64,000 nt of DNA from Multifurca ochricompacta (taxonomy: Eukaryota > Basidiomycota > Agaricomycetes > Russulales > Russulaceae): the NCBI GenBank assembly GCA_022496185.1, contig WTXG01000136.1:1-64000 (forward strand). Reading direction: 5' to 3'. The stretch's first letter is position 1; every line of letters starts with the position of its first letter. The notes under the pieces are model-generated. The model was not told where the DNA came from. It ran no database searches and saw nothing but the letters and a program-made list of their open reading frames with translations. This document shows, piece by piece, positions 20,253 to 33,258 of this stretch. The position numbers and the translations under genes were made by a program.

Positions 20253-23200
20253 ATGGCATCCACTCGCCGTCTCAAGCGCATACAAAATGCTCTTGCTCCA
20301 ACAATTACATCTATAGGCACTTTGACCCTCGGCAACATATCCTACCCTGTTCCAGCATCAGTCACCCCTTCACGTCTCCCCCATTTCACTCCACTGGATC
20401 CCAATGATCCACGCACACGCGAACACCTATACTTTCTTCTGCAAAAGTTCATTCTTGGCCAAGACGTATTCCTCGTCGCACAGCCAGGACCCTACGCGCG
20501 GAGGCTAGCGCTCACATTCTGCAGGTGCGACCGCGTCACTATTTGCACCAATGCATCATTGTGCTGACGGGAATGCAAGTATGATGAACGCCGAGTACGA
20601 ATATATCGCGCTACATCGCGACGTTGGTGAGACGGAGCTCAAGCAGGGACGAGAGATCCGAGAGGGCGGAAACCTCGTTTATGTCGACAGCGCCTCTGTG
20701 CGTGCCGTCAAGACTGGGCGCATCCTCATCATTGAGGGAATTGAGAAGGCAGAACGCGGGATCATGCCGGTATGTTCCGACTCACCAACTTGATCTTCAT
20801 TCCCTTTTCCCAATGCTGCTTGTTTTAAGGTCCTCAATAATCTGTTGGAGAACCGTGAAATGTAGTCTCCCATATTTTCTTTCTAAACCTTTTGAAGCGC
20901 TTGACTCATCCCTTTTTTTTGATTTTCACAGAAATCTTGACGATGGCACCCACATCCTTCATCCGCATCGTCATATCCTTCTCCCTCCTGCTGATGCCGC
21001 CGACGCCCGTTTTGTCCCCGCCCATCCTTCCTTCCGCGTGATTGCAATTGGTGCACCCGTTCCGCCGTATACAGGCTATCCTCTCGACCCACCGTTCCGT
21101 TCACGCTTCCAGGCACGCTTTCTTGATCCGACGAGCGCCCTTCTCGCGTACCCTGACTCGCCCGATGCGCTTCCCGAGGCATCCGCTCCTCTATGGAAGA
21201 TTTTACGTGATCTCGTACTCGCAACGCAATATGCAAGCGAAGCGCGCCATGTATTAGACGGCGTCGCGCGCTCCGCGCTTCCGCCATTCCCTCAGACAGC
21301 GCTGGCAAAATTGCACACGCTACTTACGACCTTCCCACCCCCGTCCCCAATAGCATCCGGATCACGTCCTCTGTCCCCGCGCGCCATGGGGAGGCTTATG
21401 ATAGTGCTTCACCCTGAGTTGCTGCATGCGCCGTTCCAGGCATGGGCGTTACTCAGCGAGAGGCTGGAGGAGGCTGGACTTGGTCCTCTCGCTGCACCTC
21501 TAGCCACCGAAGACTTGGACGATCCCGGGACAGCGGTGGAGGACGCCACGGGGTTATTGGGCTATACTGTTCGGTCCATCGAACGCACTGGCAAGCATTC
21601 CGTCCGCGTCGTCTTTACGACCCTAGGTGACGGGAAGGAGGTTGTGCTTGAGGTGCCTGCGGGAGAAGGGTCCTTACGACCATTCCCGCTCGAGGAAACG
21701 CCCGACTTTGTACCGAGCGCTCGTTTTGTGGGCCTCCTAACGAACTGTCTGCAGGCGCACGCACTCGGATGGGACATTTCCCTCGTTCCACCTGCGCAAC
21801 CTGCCACCGCTAGCGCGTCAACGTCGTTGTTAGTTCACGTTCTTGGTGACGTGCTGGGGTATGTACGCGAGGCCGTTCATGTCTACAAGGAACTGGGAGG
21901 TCGCGAGTTGCTTATGAGGCGCGTGGTGGGCGAGGGCGGGGCTACTAGCTGGGAACCAAGGTAAGCTTACTATATTTCCCTGCAGATCAGGGGATACTTA
22001 ACGGAGTGACCGGATGGTACGCATAGTCCGCTAGTTCAGGGTGCTTGGGCAGGAAGACTTGTACACTTTTCGGGGCTCGATGTTCTTGGGCCGACGGCTG
22101 GCGCGATCGCACGGCTGTTGCAAGATAGGGAAATTGAGCTCTGGGAGGGAAAACGCATCGTTGCGTCCCTCGAAGAAGACGAGGTGAGCCTCAAAACGTT
22201 TCCAGCCTTTTACCCTGTTTCCTACATAGAATCCCTCCCCCTTGTAGACAAACCCCGATCTCTCCACTGCCCACCCCTCTTTTCGCGTCATTAGCACAGC
22301 CTCGCGCGCGGCGCCGCTACGCGACTGGTTGTCTTCAGAACACGCGAACATGTTTCTTCCCGTGCCCGCACAGCCCATGGGCCGCACCGAAGAGGCAGCA
22401 CTCCTGATCCGCACGGGTTGTCCGCCCGCCAACGTAGATACGCTTCTCACGTTCGCCGGAGCGTACCGCACGCGCATGGCTCCGGCTGACGGCGCGTTAC
22501 GCGTACGTAGGCTTGGGACGCGCGCGCTGCTGCGCATCGCTCGGCGACTCGCGCAGTTCCCTTGGGACCAGGATGTGCGAAGCATGCTTGAACGAGCGCT
22601 GCTTACGGATTTCCTGCCAACAACTGAAAAAGTTGGCGTCGAAGAGCTTCTGGAGGAGGTGGGAATCCATAAAATTACCCCTGCGGTGCGTTTGAGACGT
22701 ATTCTTTTTTTAATTGTTTAATGGTCTGATGCGAAAGCTGCTTGAAATTGCAACGTATGCCTTACCACCTTCCTGTAGTTCCACCCTCCGCCCGTGGTGG
22801 TGGAAGATGAAGCGGACAGGGTGTTGCTGTTTCCCGCACCGACGGATCCGCTACGCAAGACCAAAGACACTCGTATACCGCGCTTCGAAACTGCTAGTGA
22901 TCCAGAGGGCGTCGCGTCGTTCGTGCCGCATATGGATCACTTCTATAATAACAGCATCCAGTCGGCGCAAATGCGCGATCTGGCAATCGACTTTGAGTTG
23001 CTTCAGGATCACCTGGTGCTCCTTGGTAATCAGGTACGCACTCATGCCCCCCCTAACATTAGACCGCCCTCACAAACGCATTTCTGCACGCAGGGAGTAG
23101 GTAAGAACAAGATCGTTGACAGGTTATGTCAGGTGAGTACACCTGCGCCCCCCCCCTCCCCGTCCCCCATGCTGAAGTAATAATACATTTTTTCACAGCT

Positions 23201-26116
23201 CCTCCAGCGACCCCGCGAGTACATCCAACTTCACCGCGACTCGACTGTACAGCAACTCATGTTCCACACGACTCTTGAGCGCGGCGTGATCCGCTACACG
23301 GACTCGCCGCTGCTGCGCGCCGTGGCGCAAGGGCGCGTACTGGTGGTTGATGAAGTGGACAAGGCACCCGAGCATGTCGTGGCGATATTCCGCAGTCTTG
23401 CGGGTCAAGGAGAACTCACGCTCTCGGATGGGCGACGTCTCACGCACGTGGTGAAGCGCGATGGCGACCTGCCCATCCACCCGAACTTCCGTCTCATCTT
23501 ACTGGCGAATCGGCCAGGATATCGTAAGGGGGCTCCATCATTTGCTTGCTTCTAGCAGCTCAAAGCCAAGGTTTACTTATGGGCGTGGCGATGTGTGTTT
23601 CATAGCTTTCCTCGGGAATCACTTCATGCAGGTTTTGGGGGACAATTTCAGCTGGTGAGTAGTAATTGAAAGAGCTTCGGAGGGTGAAGGGTGGTGATCG
23701 ATAACTTTTTAATGACCCATCCCACTAGTCACGCCATTTCTAACCCTGATTTGGAATCGGAGCGTAGACTGTTGACTCAACTAGCGCCAGAACTCGACGA
23801 AAACTTGATTACGCGCCTCATAGGTGCTTTTCATGACCTCAGGCAAGGTTATGAAAGTGGATCTTTGGCATACCCATACTCCCTCCGTGGTGCGCGCTAT
23901 CGTCATTATAGCTGCAGGCAGCTGCCTAATTTTGCACGTAGAATTAATTGCTATTGTACGCCACATGCGGGCTTACCCCGATGACGACCTGGACGATACC
24001 TTGCGCAATGTCTTCGATTTTGATGTTTATCGCATCGAGACGACTGAGAAGCTGGACGAGATCCTCCGAAAACATGGGTTCGTATGACACCATGGCGCTA
24101 TCAAGGATCCCAGTGGCTGACTCACGTTTAATTTCAGGTTACGCGCAGAGGATGTCAACTTTACAGAACAGACGAAAGGGAAGCGAAAACAACTCGACAT
24201 GCAATTCGACCCGGAGAAGACTGACCTCGACAAACCGAAACATGGCCAGGAGGATCCAAACGGTGGAGCCCACAGTGGTGGAAACGCGTTTGCTGGAGGT
24301 GTAAGATTTTTTGATTGTATATCCCGACGTATGTTCATGCTTACGCAACGCAGACCGGTGGGCGCGATACCGCCGGCATGGGCGGACGTGGGGGCTTCAA
24401 GCGCCTCTACAAGAAAGGCCACGACATCTACCAAGTAGGTAATCCATTAGGGCTGCAAATTTTTGTTCACATTATTTACTTCCCTCCACATCAGGTGTCT
24501 AAGAAACTGAAGGATGACGTTCCAGAGTCGGTGCGAGCACAGGCACGCTTGATGGCGCGCAAAGAGCTGGAAGCCCGCTTAGCTGCGCTAAACATTACCT
24601 CAGCGGGTGCGGACAGTTACGGGGCACTGCTATCACCTGTTCAAGCGCACATTGCGCAGCTTCAAGATCTCCTCGAGCGTGCGTTTTCTACTGCTTCGTG
24701 TGATATCCATCCGTAAGGCACATCGTATTGATCCTCGAACACGTGTGTAGACTTGGCTGCTCGCGAGGAAGAACGCGTTTGGGTGAAGCGTCAGACAGAT
24801 GGCGAGCTGGACGACACGCGTCTCACGGAGGGCCTTACAGGCGAGGCAGCGGTGTACAAGCGCCGGGGGATGGCCAAGCCCGAGCTCGGGAGACCCCAGG
24901 TGAAGTCAGTGCTTTTCGTTTTCTCCTGTCAACCATAACGCGGGGAAGATCAACTGACGGGTGTGGTTCGGTACGGATCCACAGGCCAAAGCGCATTCGA
25001 TTCGTGTTTGATATTAGCGCATCGATGTGGGTGTATACCCTTTGAAAGTTTTTGCTCATGCGAGCGGTTAGAAACAAAGAAACTTATTACTGGTATTGAG
25101 GGCAGGTACCGATTTCAATACGATGGAAGATTGCAGAGGAGCCTAGAGACAGGTTAGCACCCATTTGTTACTCGTTTTATTGTCCCCTCACTTTTATGTC
25201 CCCAACGTTCTCTCTCAGCGGTCATGCTCATGGAGAGCTTCAATCTCCTTACCAGAAAGGACAAGTATAAGTGGGATGTATGTCTATTCGGCCTCCCTGG
25301 GATGGGCTCTCTTATTCATGACTCTTGACGCTTCATAAATGCAGATGTACGGCCATGTGAGTATATATATAAACGGTGGACCAAAAAAATGTGACTATTG
25401 ACTGTATTTATCTCCCAGTCTGGGGACGAACCAGAGATACCGCTCGTCAACATAGGCGACCCCATCGAAGAAGTCTCGCAGCGCTGGGCTGTCACGCAAA
25501 AGATGAAATACACGACGCAGTATACCTGGAGCGGTGACACAACCGGTCCGTCGTCTTCTCTCTCTGTCCTTCCCTATCCCGTCTTGGGCGGGGAACCATG
25601 GGGTGACCTTGTGATGAGCCTAATCACACAATAAATATACACCGACAGTGGCGGCGATTGAGAAGGCCGTGAATGAGGTTGCCGCGTTTGACGGTGGTAC
25701 GTATGGTTCAATGGTTCCGATCTTTCACACGCGCTGAATCTCAAGTACCACATCATATTTTGCGCACGCTACACGACATACATGCCCAGACGACCATTTT
25801 GTTATCGCGCTCACAGACGCGAATTTCGGGCAGTATAATATCACGGCTGAGGACCTCGGGCGCGCGATGAACCGGCACCCGAAAGTGAAGACGGCGTTGA
25901 TATGCATCTGCGAGGACTCTGAGGCTTCATGGTGGGTGTGGGAGTGCTTTCTTGGATGCTAATCAAACACTAAGTCGGGATTCGATTTGTGTGTATGTTC
26001 GTGTGTGTGTTGTCAGGGTCAAGAAACACTTCCCAGGTCGCGCGTTCCTCGTCACCAATTCGGCAGACATTCCGAAGGTATTGAGAGGTTTCTTGACCAC
26101 TATGGTTGACAAGTAG
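20253..26116 (+). CDS. VWA8: VWA8-type AAA+ ATPase with C-terminal von Willebrand A domain
   Basis: Twenty-four exons join in phase to 1413 residues: 20253-20524, 20580-20769, 20830-20861, 20932-21960, 22027-22183, 22248-22685, 22779-23033, 23094-23132, 23199-23523, 23606-23654, 23729-23889, 23942-24077, 24138-24300, 24354-24434, 24495-24678, 24751-24904, 24985-25026, 25106-25152, 25219-25277, 25345-25356, 25419-25545, 25649-25696, 25790-25931, 26017-26116. AAA module 1 has G-Q-D-V-F-L at about 69 and L-I-I-E-G-I-E-K; module 2 has G-N-Q-G-V-G-K-N near 790 and L-V-V-D-E-V-D-K. The vWA domain has the MIDAS motif D-I-S-A-S near 1227. Animal VWA8 is a mitochondrial, dynein-like ATPase; the basic N-terminus fits import. 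It is shorter than the animal protein (about 1900). Confidence 0.9.
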
Positions 26117-26621
26117 ACTACTACAAGTCCTATCGTTTCGTCAACCCTCAAGTATATTCGACTAAAGTAACGATTAGCGTAATCAATTTTTTCTTTTTCT
26201 TTTTCATTACTACGCTACGCTGTGCGCTTATATGTGTATATATATATATCTCACATTGACGAAGACTCTAAGACTTAAGTCAGTCACATGCGGACCTGCT
26301 TTATCATAAGACATGGTTAAACAAGGTGGTGGTGATTACTCCACGCAAACGTGAGCGAACGAAATGTCACCTCTGTTCCGAGAGAGATGAAAATGGTCCA
26401 GCCAGAGGACAAAATCAGGAGCCCACCACTCCCCCCTGTATGGATGTTTCGTGCAAGCCGTCTCCCCACTCTCCCCCCTCGTGCGCAGTGTCTCAGTCCC
26501 GGTTCAGGGAGTGAAGAAGTGAAATATACAAATAGGTATAGCCGGAATATAACAAAAGTATAACAAAGTACAATTTCGTGGCTAATTCTAGGCCAGGCCA
26601 AAAAACAAAACGTCCACTCAG
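26117..26621. other. Convergent 3' spacer between VWA8 and VPS26
   Basis: About 500 bp between two converging genes. T-rich and TA-repeat tracts (26195-26250) are the only visible structure; both 3' ends probably lie here. Confidence 0.5.
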
Positions 26622-28050
26622 TTAATTTTGACTCTAAATGTATCAGACAAAGGTGGAAACAACACGGGCGTACCTCTGGTATCCTGAAAACGGTGATTTC
26701 CTAGGGCCGCGCATGTGCATCTGTCAGTTACAAGACGGGGATGGAAACAGGGGGGAAAGAAGTAGAGAGGAACACACCTGTTGCTTAAAGTAACGTCGGT
26801 TTTCTTCGTCGATGAGGACGAGATTGAGGTAGTAACGCGTGCTGAACTTTTTGTTGACATCGCGGAACGTTGGTGTCAAGTCAAACCCGCCCAGGAAAAG
26901 CCGGATCGGGATTGTTTCGCCTGGAGGGTCCCCATAACGCTTTAATGGGGAGGAAAAAAGAGAGAGAAGTAAAAGCGGCACCTCGTACGGGTGCACCGTC
27001 CATTATTTCGAACTTTGTGATAGTCTCGCTCTCGTTGTATTGATTTGGCGGCGAGCCGGTAGTCTCGCGCCGAATGATCGACAATTCCATGTGCTTTATT
27101 TTGATGCGCACGAGCAGGAAGTATATCTTTCCGACTATCACGTCTTTTAGATGATACCTGTCAAGTGATCAATAGTGACTGTCAGAAGTCGTGAGCAGGG
27201 AAGGTGACGGCAACTAGACCGCACTTTGATTTGTTGTACTCGAATTCGATGTGCAGACAGTCCTCGATGCCAACTTCCATCTTGATCGAGTTATTACTGT
27301 CTGGCGGCATGCGGAAGGAGTGCACCCAGATATCCTTTTCGTTCACCACATCTGACATCCGTCTCGATATTGTTACGCGGATGAAGTACCTAACGCGTCC
27401 CGAGATGTGAGAGCAAAGCAAAGAAAAGGGTTGAACCCCAAAACATGGGGGAAAAGAGCTGACGAACCGCAACTTGACATTGATACCCAGATAACTCTCG
27501 TATTGTTTCTCCACATTTTTGAATAAAAAGTCGAACGTTTGCGCCTGTCGCAATTCGCCTGGGGCTGCCAACTCTTGAGAGAGCGAAAGGAACTCGTGGT
27601 GATGGCCGCGATCGTAAAACAACTCTATTCGAACGAGATAATTCAGTTCAAGGGTGAAAAAAAAAAACGAAACACCAAAGAGACGTGCCTATGTTTCCAA
27701 CAAACTCGACCTTGATCCCGTCGTGCGTCGTACGCTTTCCGTCTCGAACGCGAACCGTGACCTGCACCACCACACCGCCCTCTCTCAGCAAACAAAACGG
27801 ACAAAACAAAAATTTGAAATGAGGAGGACAAGAAAGGGAGTTATATGGTACAATACAGTATAGTATAGTATAGTAGAATATTGGAGCAGATAGCCGGACG
27901 TACCTGACCGGAGAGGGACTCCCCGTCATAATAAACTGGACACGAAATCGGACGATCCTTGTCCGCTTTTGATTCTATCTGTTTCCGAAGTTCTTCGCCT
28001 TCAAGCTTGACATCGACGTCAATGGCGGACGAGAAGAAGTAAGCAGCCAT
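26622..28050 (-). CDS. VPS26: Retromer subunit VPS26
   Basis: Eight exons (28050-27904, 27761-27689, 27624-27468, 27389-27225, 27157-26983, 26920-26778, 26700-26674, 26633-26622; the exon 5 boundary is good to one base) give about 299 residues, the usual size. The arrestin-like fold opens with D-V-D-V-K-L-E-G and Y-D-G-E-S-L-S-G. Family blocks follow: H-E-F-L-S-L-x-Q-E-L-A-A-P-G-E-L, E-V-G-I-E-D-C-L-H-I-E-F-E-Y, and R-L-F-L-G-G-F-D-L-T-P-T. VPS26 joins VPS35 and VPS29 on endosomes and returns cargo to the Golgi. Intron 2 starts with GC rather than GT. Exon 7 is only 27 bases and the last coding exon 12, so the C-terminus is the least certain part. Confidence 0.9.
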
Positions 28051-28554
28051 GGTGATAAGCGCAGTCGGTCTGAAAAGAAAGCTTCTAGAGGAGTATTAGC
28101 TGTGTCTCCTTTTGTAGATACGCCAGATAGAGTGCGACAGTTCCTGAGCCTGCCAGTGAGGAAAGAAGGAGGAGAGGAGAGAGCTGGACACTGTGCTTTA
28201 TTACACCAGGAGGAGGTACAAGGTACACACTAACTCACAGGGGCCGAGCTGAGCCTTACTCGGTTGGCCCCGGCCCGAGGTCAGCCGCAACAACTCATAT
28301 AACGTTCTTTTATCTCCCTCTTACACACAAAATGTCTGTAAAAGAGCATAAATACTTGTTATTTTTCTACCTAGTCAAATTTAATCTGTCACCTGCCATG
28401 GTCTGGATAGAAAGCGAGCCCGTATTGAGCGAAGGGACCAAGAGGGGAAATTGGAAGAGGAAGGTAAGGGAAGAGATACATGTGAAACGTATTAACGAAT
28501 AAAGGGGTATTTGAAGGAGGGGGAGGCCGGAGTCAAACGAGAGAAAACCCGTTC
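28051..28554. other. Spacer upstream of VPS26
   Basis: Contains the VPS26 5' region (minus strand) and the 3' end of the next minus-strand gene. No further gene seen. Confidence 0.4.
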
Positions 28555-31054
28555 TCAGATCATCGCGATCCCATAGCTCCCTACGCGCGCCATCTCCTCT
28601 GATCTCAACACATCTGAGTCCTTGCGCACCACCAGCCCCGGTGATTTCATCACCGCATTCAAATCACCCTGACTCTCCGGCACGATACTTGCACGTGTCG
28701 AGCCGGCTATGGTCGGACTTGGTGTCGTCCAATGATGCTCGGCGCCAATGCTCTTGACGCGCGCAAGTCGACTAACGCCCTTGGAGGATATCCAATCGAT
28801 CGAAATCCCATCGACCGTGCTGGTTCCCCCCGCACAGCTACTCGTCTCCGGGACGAAGAACGCCTCGGGACTCCGTTGCGCCGGCACGCTGGGCCATTGC
28901 GCGTATCCGGGAATATCCCCCTTCGGCCCAGAAATCATAGAAAGCGGCAATACGGAAGAAGAGATTCGGGATGTTGACGAGGGCGCGTGGTATCGGTTGA
29001 TAGGGACAGCCGGAACAGCGAGGCGAGGGGATCGGGGGCGTGAGGACAGCGAGCGGGAGCGGAGACGCCCGCGGACCTGTGCTGATCTTTCCCCGTCACT
29101 TGCTGAAGAAATCCACTTTTTCGATCCATGGATTGCTGAAGCGGCGGCGCGGTACGCTGCGCGGGGGAACAGAAAGGTAGAAGAATCGCTCTAACATCGT
29201 CAGGCACCGAGATATCGCTCTGTTTCTCACTCATGGCTGCTAATGTGTCGCCAGAAGGAAGTCTCGTCGGAGAGAGGTGCAAAACGAGGGTCGGAGCACG
29301 CCCGTGACCACGGACAACCGTGACAGGGCTTGGTGAGGGGGAGCGCTTAAGAATGAGTGGAGGGGGACGGGATTTTTCCACGACAGTAGGCATATGGGCA
29401 AGCGTGCCAGGCGGGACGCCGCTTGGATACCTGGAGACATACGATGCCCGGCCAGATTCAGAGAGAACTGGGGAGTCAGGATATGGAACTGCAAAGGTCG
29501 CGATAGGGTACCCCACAGGGGGCATTTGTGAAAGACGTTCTGTCATCGAGCTGCGTACAAGTTGCGGACTTGAGATCCGCAGACTGGAAAGTTTGAGCTT
29601 GCGCGTGCCGGAAAGAAACTCGTTCCCCTTCTCGTCGTCAAGAATGAGGAATTCTTCTTTACGGTCAGGCCTAGCGTTGATGACGTCAGGCTACTGAAAT
29701 AACGAGCAGATGCATACGACCCTTTAACGATACCAATAATGATACAAGCACGCCCGAGCATCCGCAATAATCGCCGCGTGAACACAAGACCAAAGCTCGT
29801 GTTAGCAAAACCGATGGCGCTTTCCATGGCACAAAACTTCATGCCGACAGCCAGCCATCCTATCCCGCGGAACAGCACGCCTTCGCGTTCCGTTTCAGCG
29901 CGCTCCTCAATGTTGCGCTGCACGAAAACGCACGAAGCGAGTCGCACAAAAAACGTTAAAAAGGTAGTTGCTTGATAAATGGCTAGAAGTGCCAGCGATA
30001 TGCTACTTAGGAATTCGCGTCCGAATTGGTAAGAGGACAGATCTGGTCCAACTGCAAGTTGATCGCCCACAGTAATGTTCACCGGAAATGGAACATTGCC
30101 TACGTATAAAGTTAGCTCTGTTCAAAGCGTGAGACTATGAAAGTAAAGGGCACTAACGATACCTGATTCCAAAGAACGACCCGATCTCATTGGTCACAAG
30201 GATGATCGGGATCACCACAAGGGAAAAGACAGTCGCAAGGACCATGAAACGCCCGGGAAGTTGCGGAAAACACACACTTCTTTTGAAGAGATAGAGATAA
30301 GACGTGTAGAGTAATAAGGGTATAAAGGATAAAGATCCTGTCCCCAGCACAGGAGTGATAAGCGGGGCGGATGCAAGCGATGACATTGTACACACCAATT
30401 GTGATGTCCAAAGCTTTATAATTCAAGAGAGAGGTTTGGAAGACTGGGGCGGCATGGCTAAGATAGCTAGAAAGTACCAAAAGAAGATAGAATGGACCCT
30501 CCGCAGCAAGGATGTATCGGATTCTGTGGGGAGACTAGTGACCAAAACGCTCGATGACCCTCTGGGAGTTCGAAGTCGTACCTGCCAGCATCGCGTCCTG
30601 CGAAAACGAGGCCCAAAGAGAAGACCACCTCAAGGCCAACTGGGACGATTGAGATCACCTCTTCCTTATGCGAGAGCCCGACGCAGCGAAGGTTAGGGAC
30701 GAGTGAGAGGCAGACAGTGCCCATATGCCGACAGGGGAGACGAGGATCAGTACTGTTGATAAAACGAAAGATCAAAGTACATTATCCAAGCTGGGACCTG
30801 CCAGCGATGAAAGAGAAAGAAAGAAAGAAAGTAGTGTTATACAAAGGAATGGACTGTGTCGCAGACTAGCTGCAAGAGCTGAAAGAAAGGAGAAAATAGC
30901 AAACAAAGTATCCAGGCCTCGGACGAAACAGAAGAGTCAAGGCACTTGCAACGACGAGATCGGATGCAGTAAATGTTCCTGGCGTCTTCGACACCGGTTG
31001 CCATCTCCAGCTGAGAGGATCGGGTACGATGAATGAGTCCTCCCTCTGTTTCAT
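28555..31054 (-). CDS. Multi-pass membrane protein with Ser/Pro-rich tail, family not recognised
   Basis: Several exons on the minus strand form one protein. Hydrophobic segments lie at about 30752-30659, 30523-30375, 30370-30160 and 30090-29715; together they suggest six to eight membrane spans. A polar tail rich in Ser, Pro and Arg follows from about 29660 to the TGA at 28555, joined by an intron whose donor lies near 29256. The layout (bundle of helices, long cytosolic tail) recalls seven-helix receptors, but no signature motif was found, so receptor function is only a guess. The N-terminal exons are uncertain: the first in-frame ATG is at 31054, and the splice sites between 30900 and 30530 could not be fixed in phase. 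Confidence 0.55.
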
Positions 31055-31531
31055 TAGAAACCAACCGTATAGCGGTGTATATTCTTCTCCGTCCGCGGGA
31101 AATCGCACAGCCTATAGGTCTTCCCGCACTCTAATCACTTTGATGATTCATATAAAAAAATTATCGAAGGTAAAGGTACCGTTTGAGATGGGATGTCGTC
31201 AAGGGTCGGTCGTTCATAACATAGTCGTCACGTCAAGTACACGAAACTGACAGATTAGCGATCAAACATTACGTAAACGAGCCCGAGTGACGAGTATCGG
31301 GCCGGGAAGTGCCTCTTTTGGACATCATGATCGGCCGAGGCTCGGCCATAACTACTCATTTTAATGGAACCCGCGTTCGTCCTGTGCGACTGCGACTACT
31401 CTAGATAGCACACCCCGCGGAGGATGCGGCCAGCCAACTCGATTCTCGACTAGCCCCCATCCAGACTTACGTATCTGCGTTGCGCCACACCCAAATCTAC
31501 CTACTACAAATCTGAACCCCTTCGTGTCATA
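31055..31531. other. Intergenic stretch
   Basis: Probably the shared upstream region of the minus-strand membrane protein and the small plus-strand frame at 31532. No gene seen. Confidence 0.35.
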
Positions 31532-32007
31532 ATGGATCCCGAATTCATGAAAGAACGATTAGCGCGAAGCTTATACAGGGACTGCGCAAAGGTCATCGCG
31601 TTAGCTATAGCCACCTGCTGTGACGAACGAAATTACCCATTACCCGTGATATCCCTTTTTTTCTCTTCGATTTCTCTGTGGAGTCTCGAAGCTCCCCCCT
31701 ACCGCACCATGGCTATAATTGCTACTTGTCGATGTTGCGTTCTGCGGACGGGATTCCAGTGAGACTTGCCTAGCCGCTGGCTGAGACGTTTGCAAGATTT
31801 GATGAGTGAGGTCAGTGTCGTAATTTATGAGAGGACCATGATGCCTTCCCAACATATGGGAGTATCAGTTCACTCGTCGGATATGGTGTTGTTCTGTTCG
31901 AGACTATGCTCCTTTCAAGCCCATGTACCGAAAAATCGAAACCGGTCCCTTAATCTGCTCGCACGTGGTGAAAGCCGTCCTGGAGGCTGTGCAGAAAATG
32001 GAGAAAG
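31532..32007 (+). CDS. Possible small two- or three-exon gene, function unknown
   Basis: An ATG frame opens M-D-P-E-F-M-K-E-R-L-A-R-S-L-Y-R-D-C and looks like a helical N-terminus. About 300 bases later another frame reads as a plausible protein end: E-Y-Q-F-T-R-R, P-F-K-P-M-Y-R-K-I-E, then an acidic helix E-A-V-Q-K-M-E-K-D-D before TGA at about 32007. Introns would have to join them and I could not define these. It may be an eroded gene. No family recognised. Confidence 0.25.
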
Positions 32008-33258
32008 ATGATTGATGATCATGAACGATCCACGCGCAGAGGCAGAACGAAGGGTGGTGAGTAGGGTGCCTTCGAAAAGGCTCTCGTAGCCTGGCCACCC
32101 ATGGCTATCCCAAAGTTTTCGCGGATTTCTATCTTGAAGGTGGGTATTATAACCCCCGCCAACCGAAAGTATCCATGAAGCCGGATGTTTTATATCCCAT
32201 ACCCCATTTAGCGAGATCGAGAATGTTCAGATCCTAGTTACTGACTGATCTAAAATCAGTGCGCTAGCCCATCGGATCAACCGGAGTGCTAGCCAGGACA
32301 AGGGGTATCAGTGACAAAAAATTAATTAATAATATTAATCAGACTGACAAGTACTTAAGTTTTGCGGATCCCCTCAGTTGCGGCCAGACAGGCATGTTTG
32401 TACAATAATGAGAGAATCATGAGCCCGAGCCCCCCAACGCAATTTAAACGGCAGCACACACCTCTGGAATAGAGGGTGCGAGCGCGGAGTCGCTTGCAGA
32501 ACCAATCTGTCCTGCGCCGCCGCATTTTTACAATTGAGAATTGAGAATAGATACTCGTTTTATACCAGTCCGGCAGCTAGCTGGTCACTAAAGCAATGGC
32601 GCACAATGAGCTGGGCCCTTCTGTATACATTTGGATGACATTGGTCACGGTGCCAGTCCGGCCTCTCTGGGACGCGTCATGAAGAGGGACTTCCCCCCTG
32701 CGGGTATTGGTGAATGATTTTTCTATATCTTTGCCGTCGAAACACTGTCAAGATGATTAAAAATAGGCAGGTTTTCAATCTCGGAACACAAGATAAAATT
32801 CGACGTGCTGGCCCGCTCACAGGTTCAGCCAGATACCAATAGGGTGATGTCCATCATTGAGAGAAATGGATGGACCAAGCCCGATAAGCGAGATCGCCTC
32901 GCTACTTTCGACTTTTTTCCGATCAAATTTGGCTCTTCAACAGTTTGCGAGTACTACTAGTAAGTGCTAAGAGTACATGAGGTTCAAGCAACACTCCAGA
33001 GGGATTCCTTCCATTTTCCAAAGCATCGCGAAGTGCGTTAGCGGATCTCTCAGAGTAGGGCATCCCTTTTTCTTCGCTGGCGAACATCGAGGTGCCCAAG
33101 AGGAGAACAGGAAAACACCCTGTTCTTAGTTGACAAGGCAATGTTAATGAAGAACGAAAGCGCGTAGAGATACATATCATAAACTAAGAGCACGTGATCA
33201 AACCCCCATTTACTGCACTCACTGCGATTGCCGGACTTTGATCCATCGACAATATTGT
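32008..33258. other. Gene-poor stretch
   Basis: A short minus-strand frame at 32923-33180 (85 residues) has no recognisable feature. Otherwise no coding sequence, repeat or RNA gene was seen. Confidence 0.4.

Noticed and set aside
20883..21308. 141-residue minus-strand frame
   Set aside because: Antisense shadow of VWA8 exon 4.
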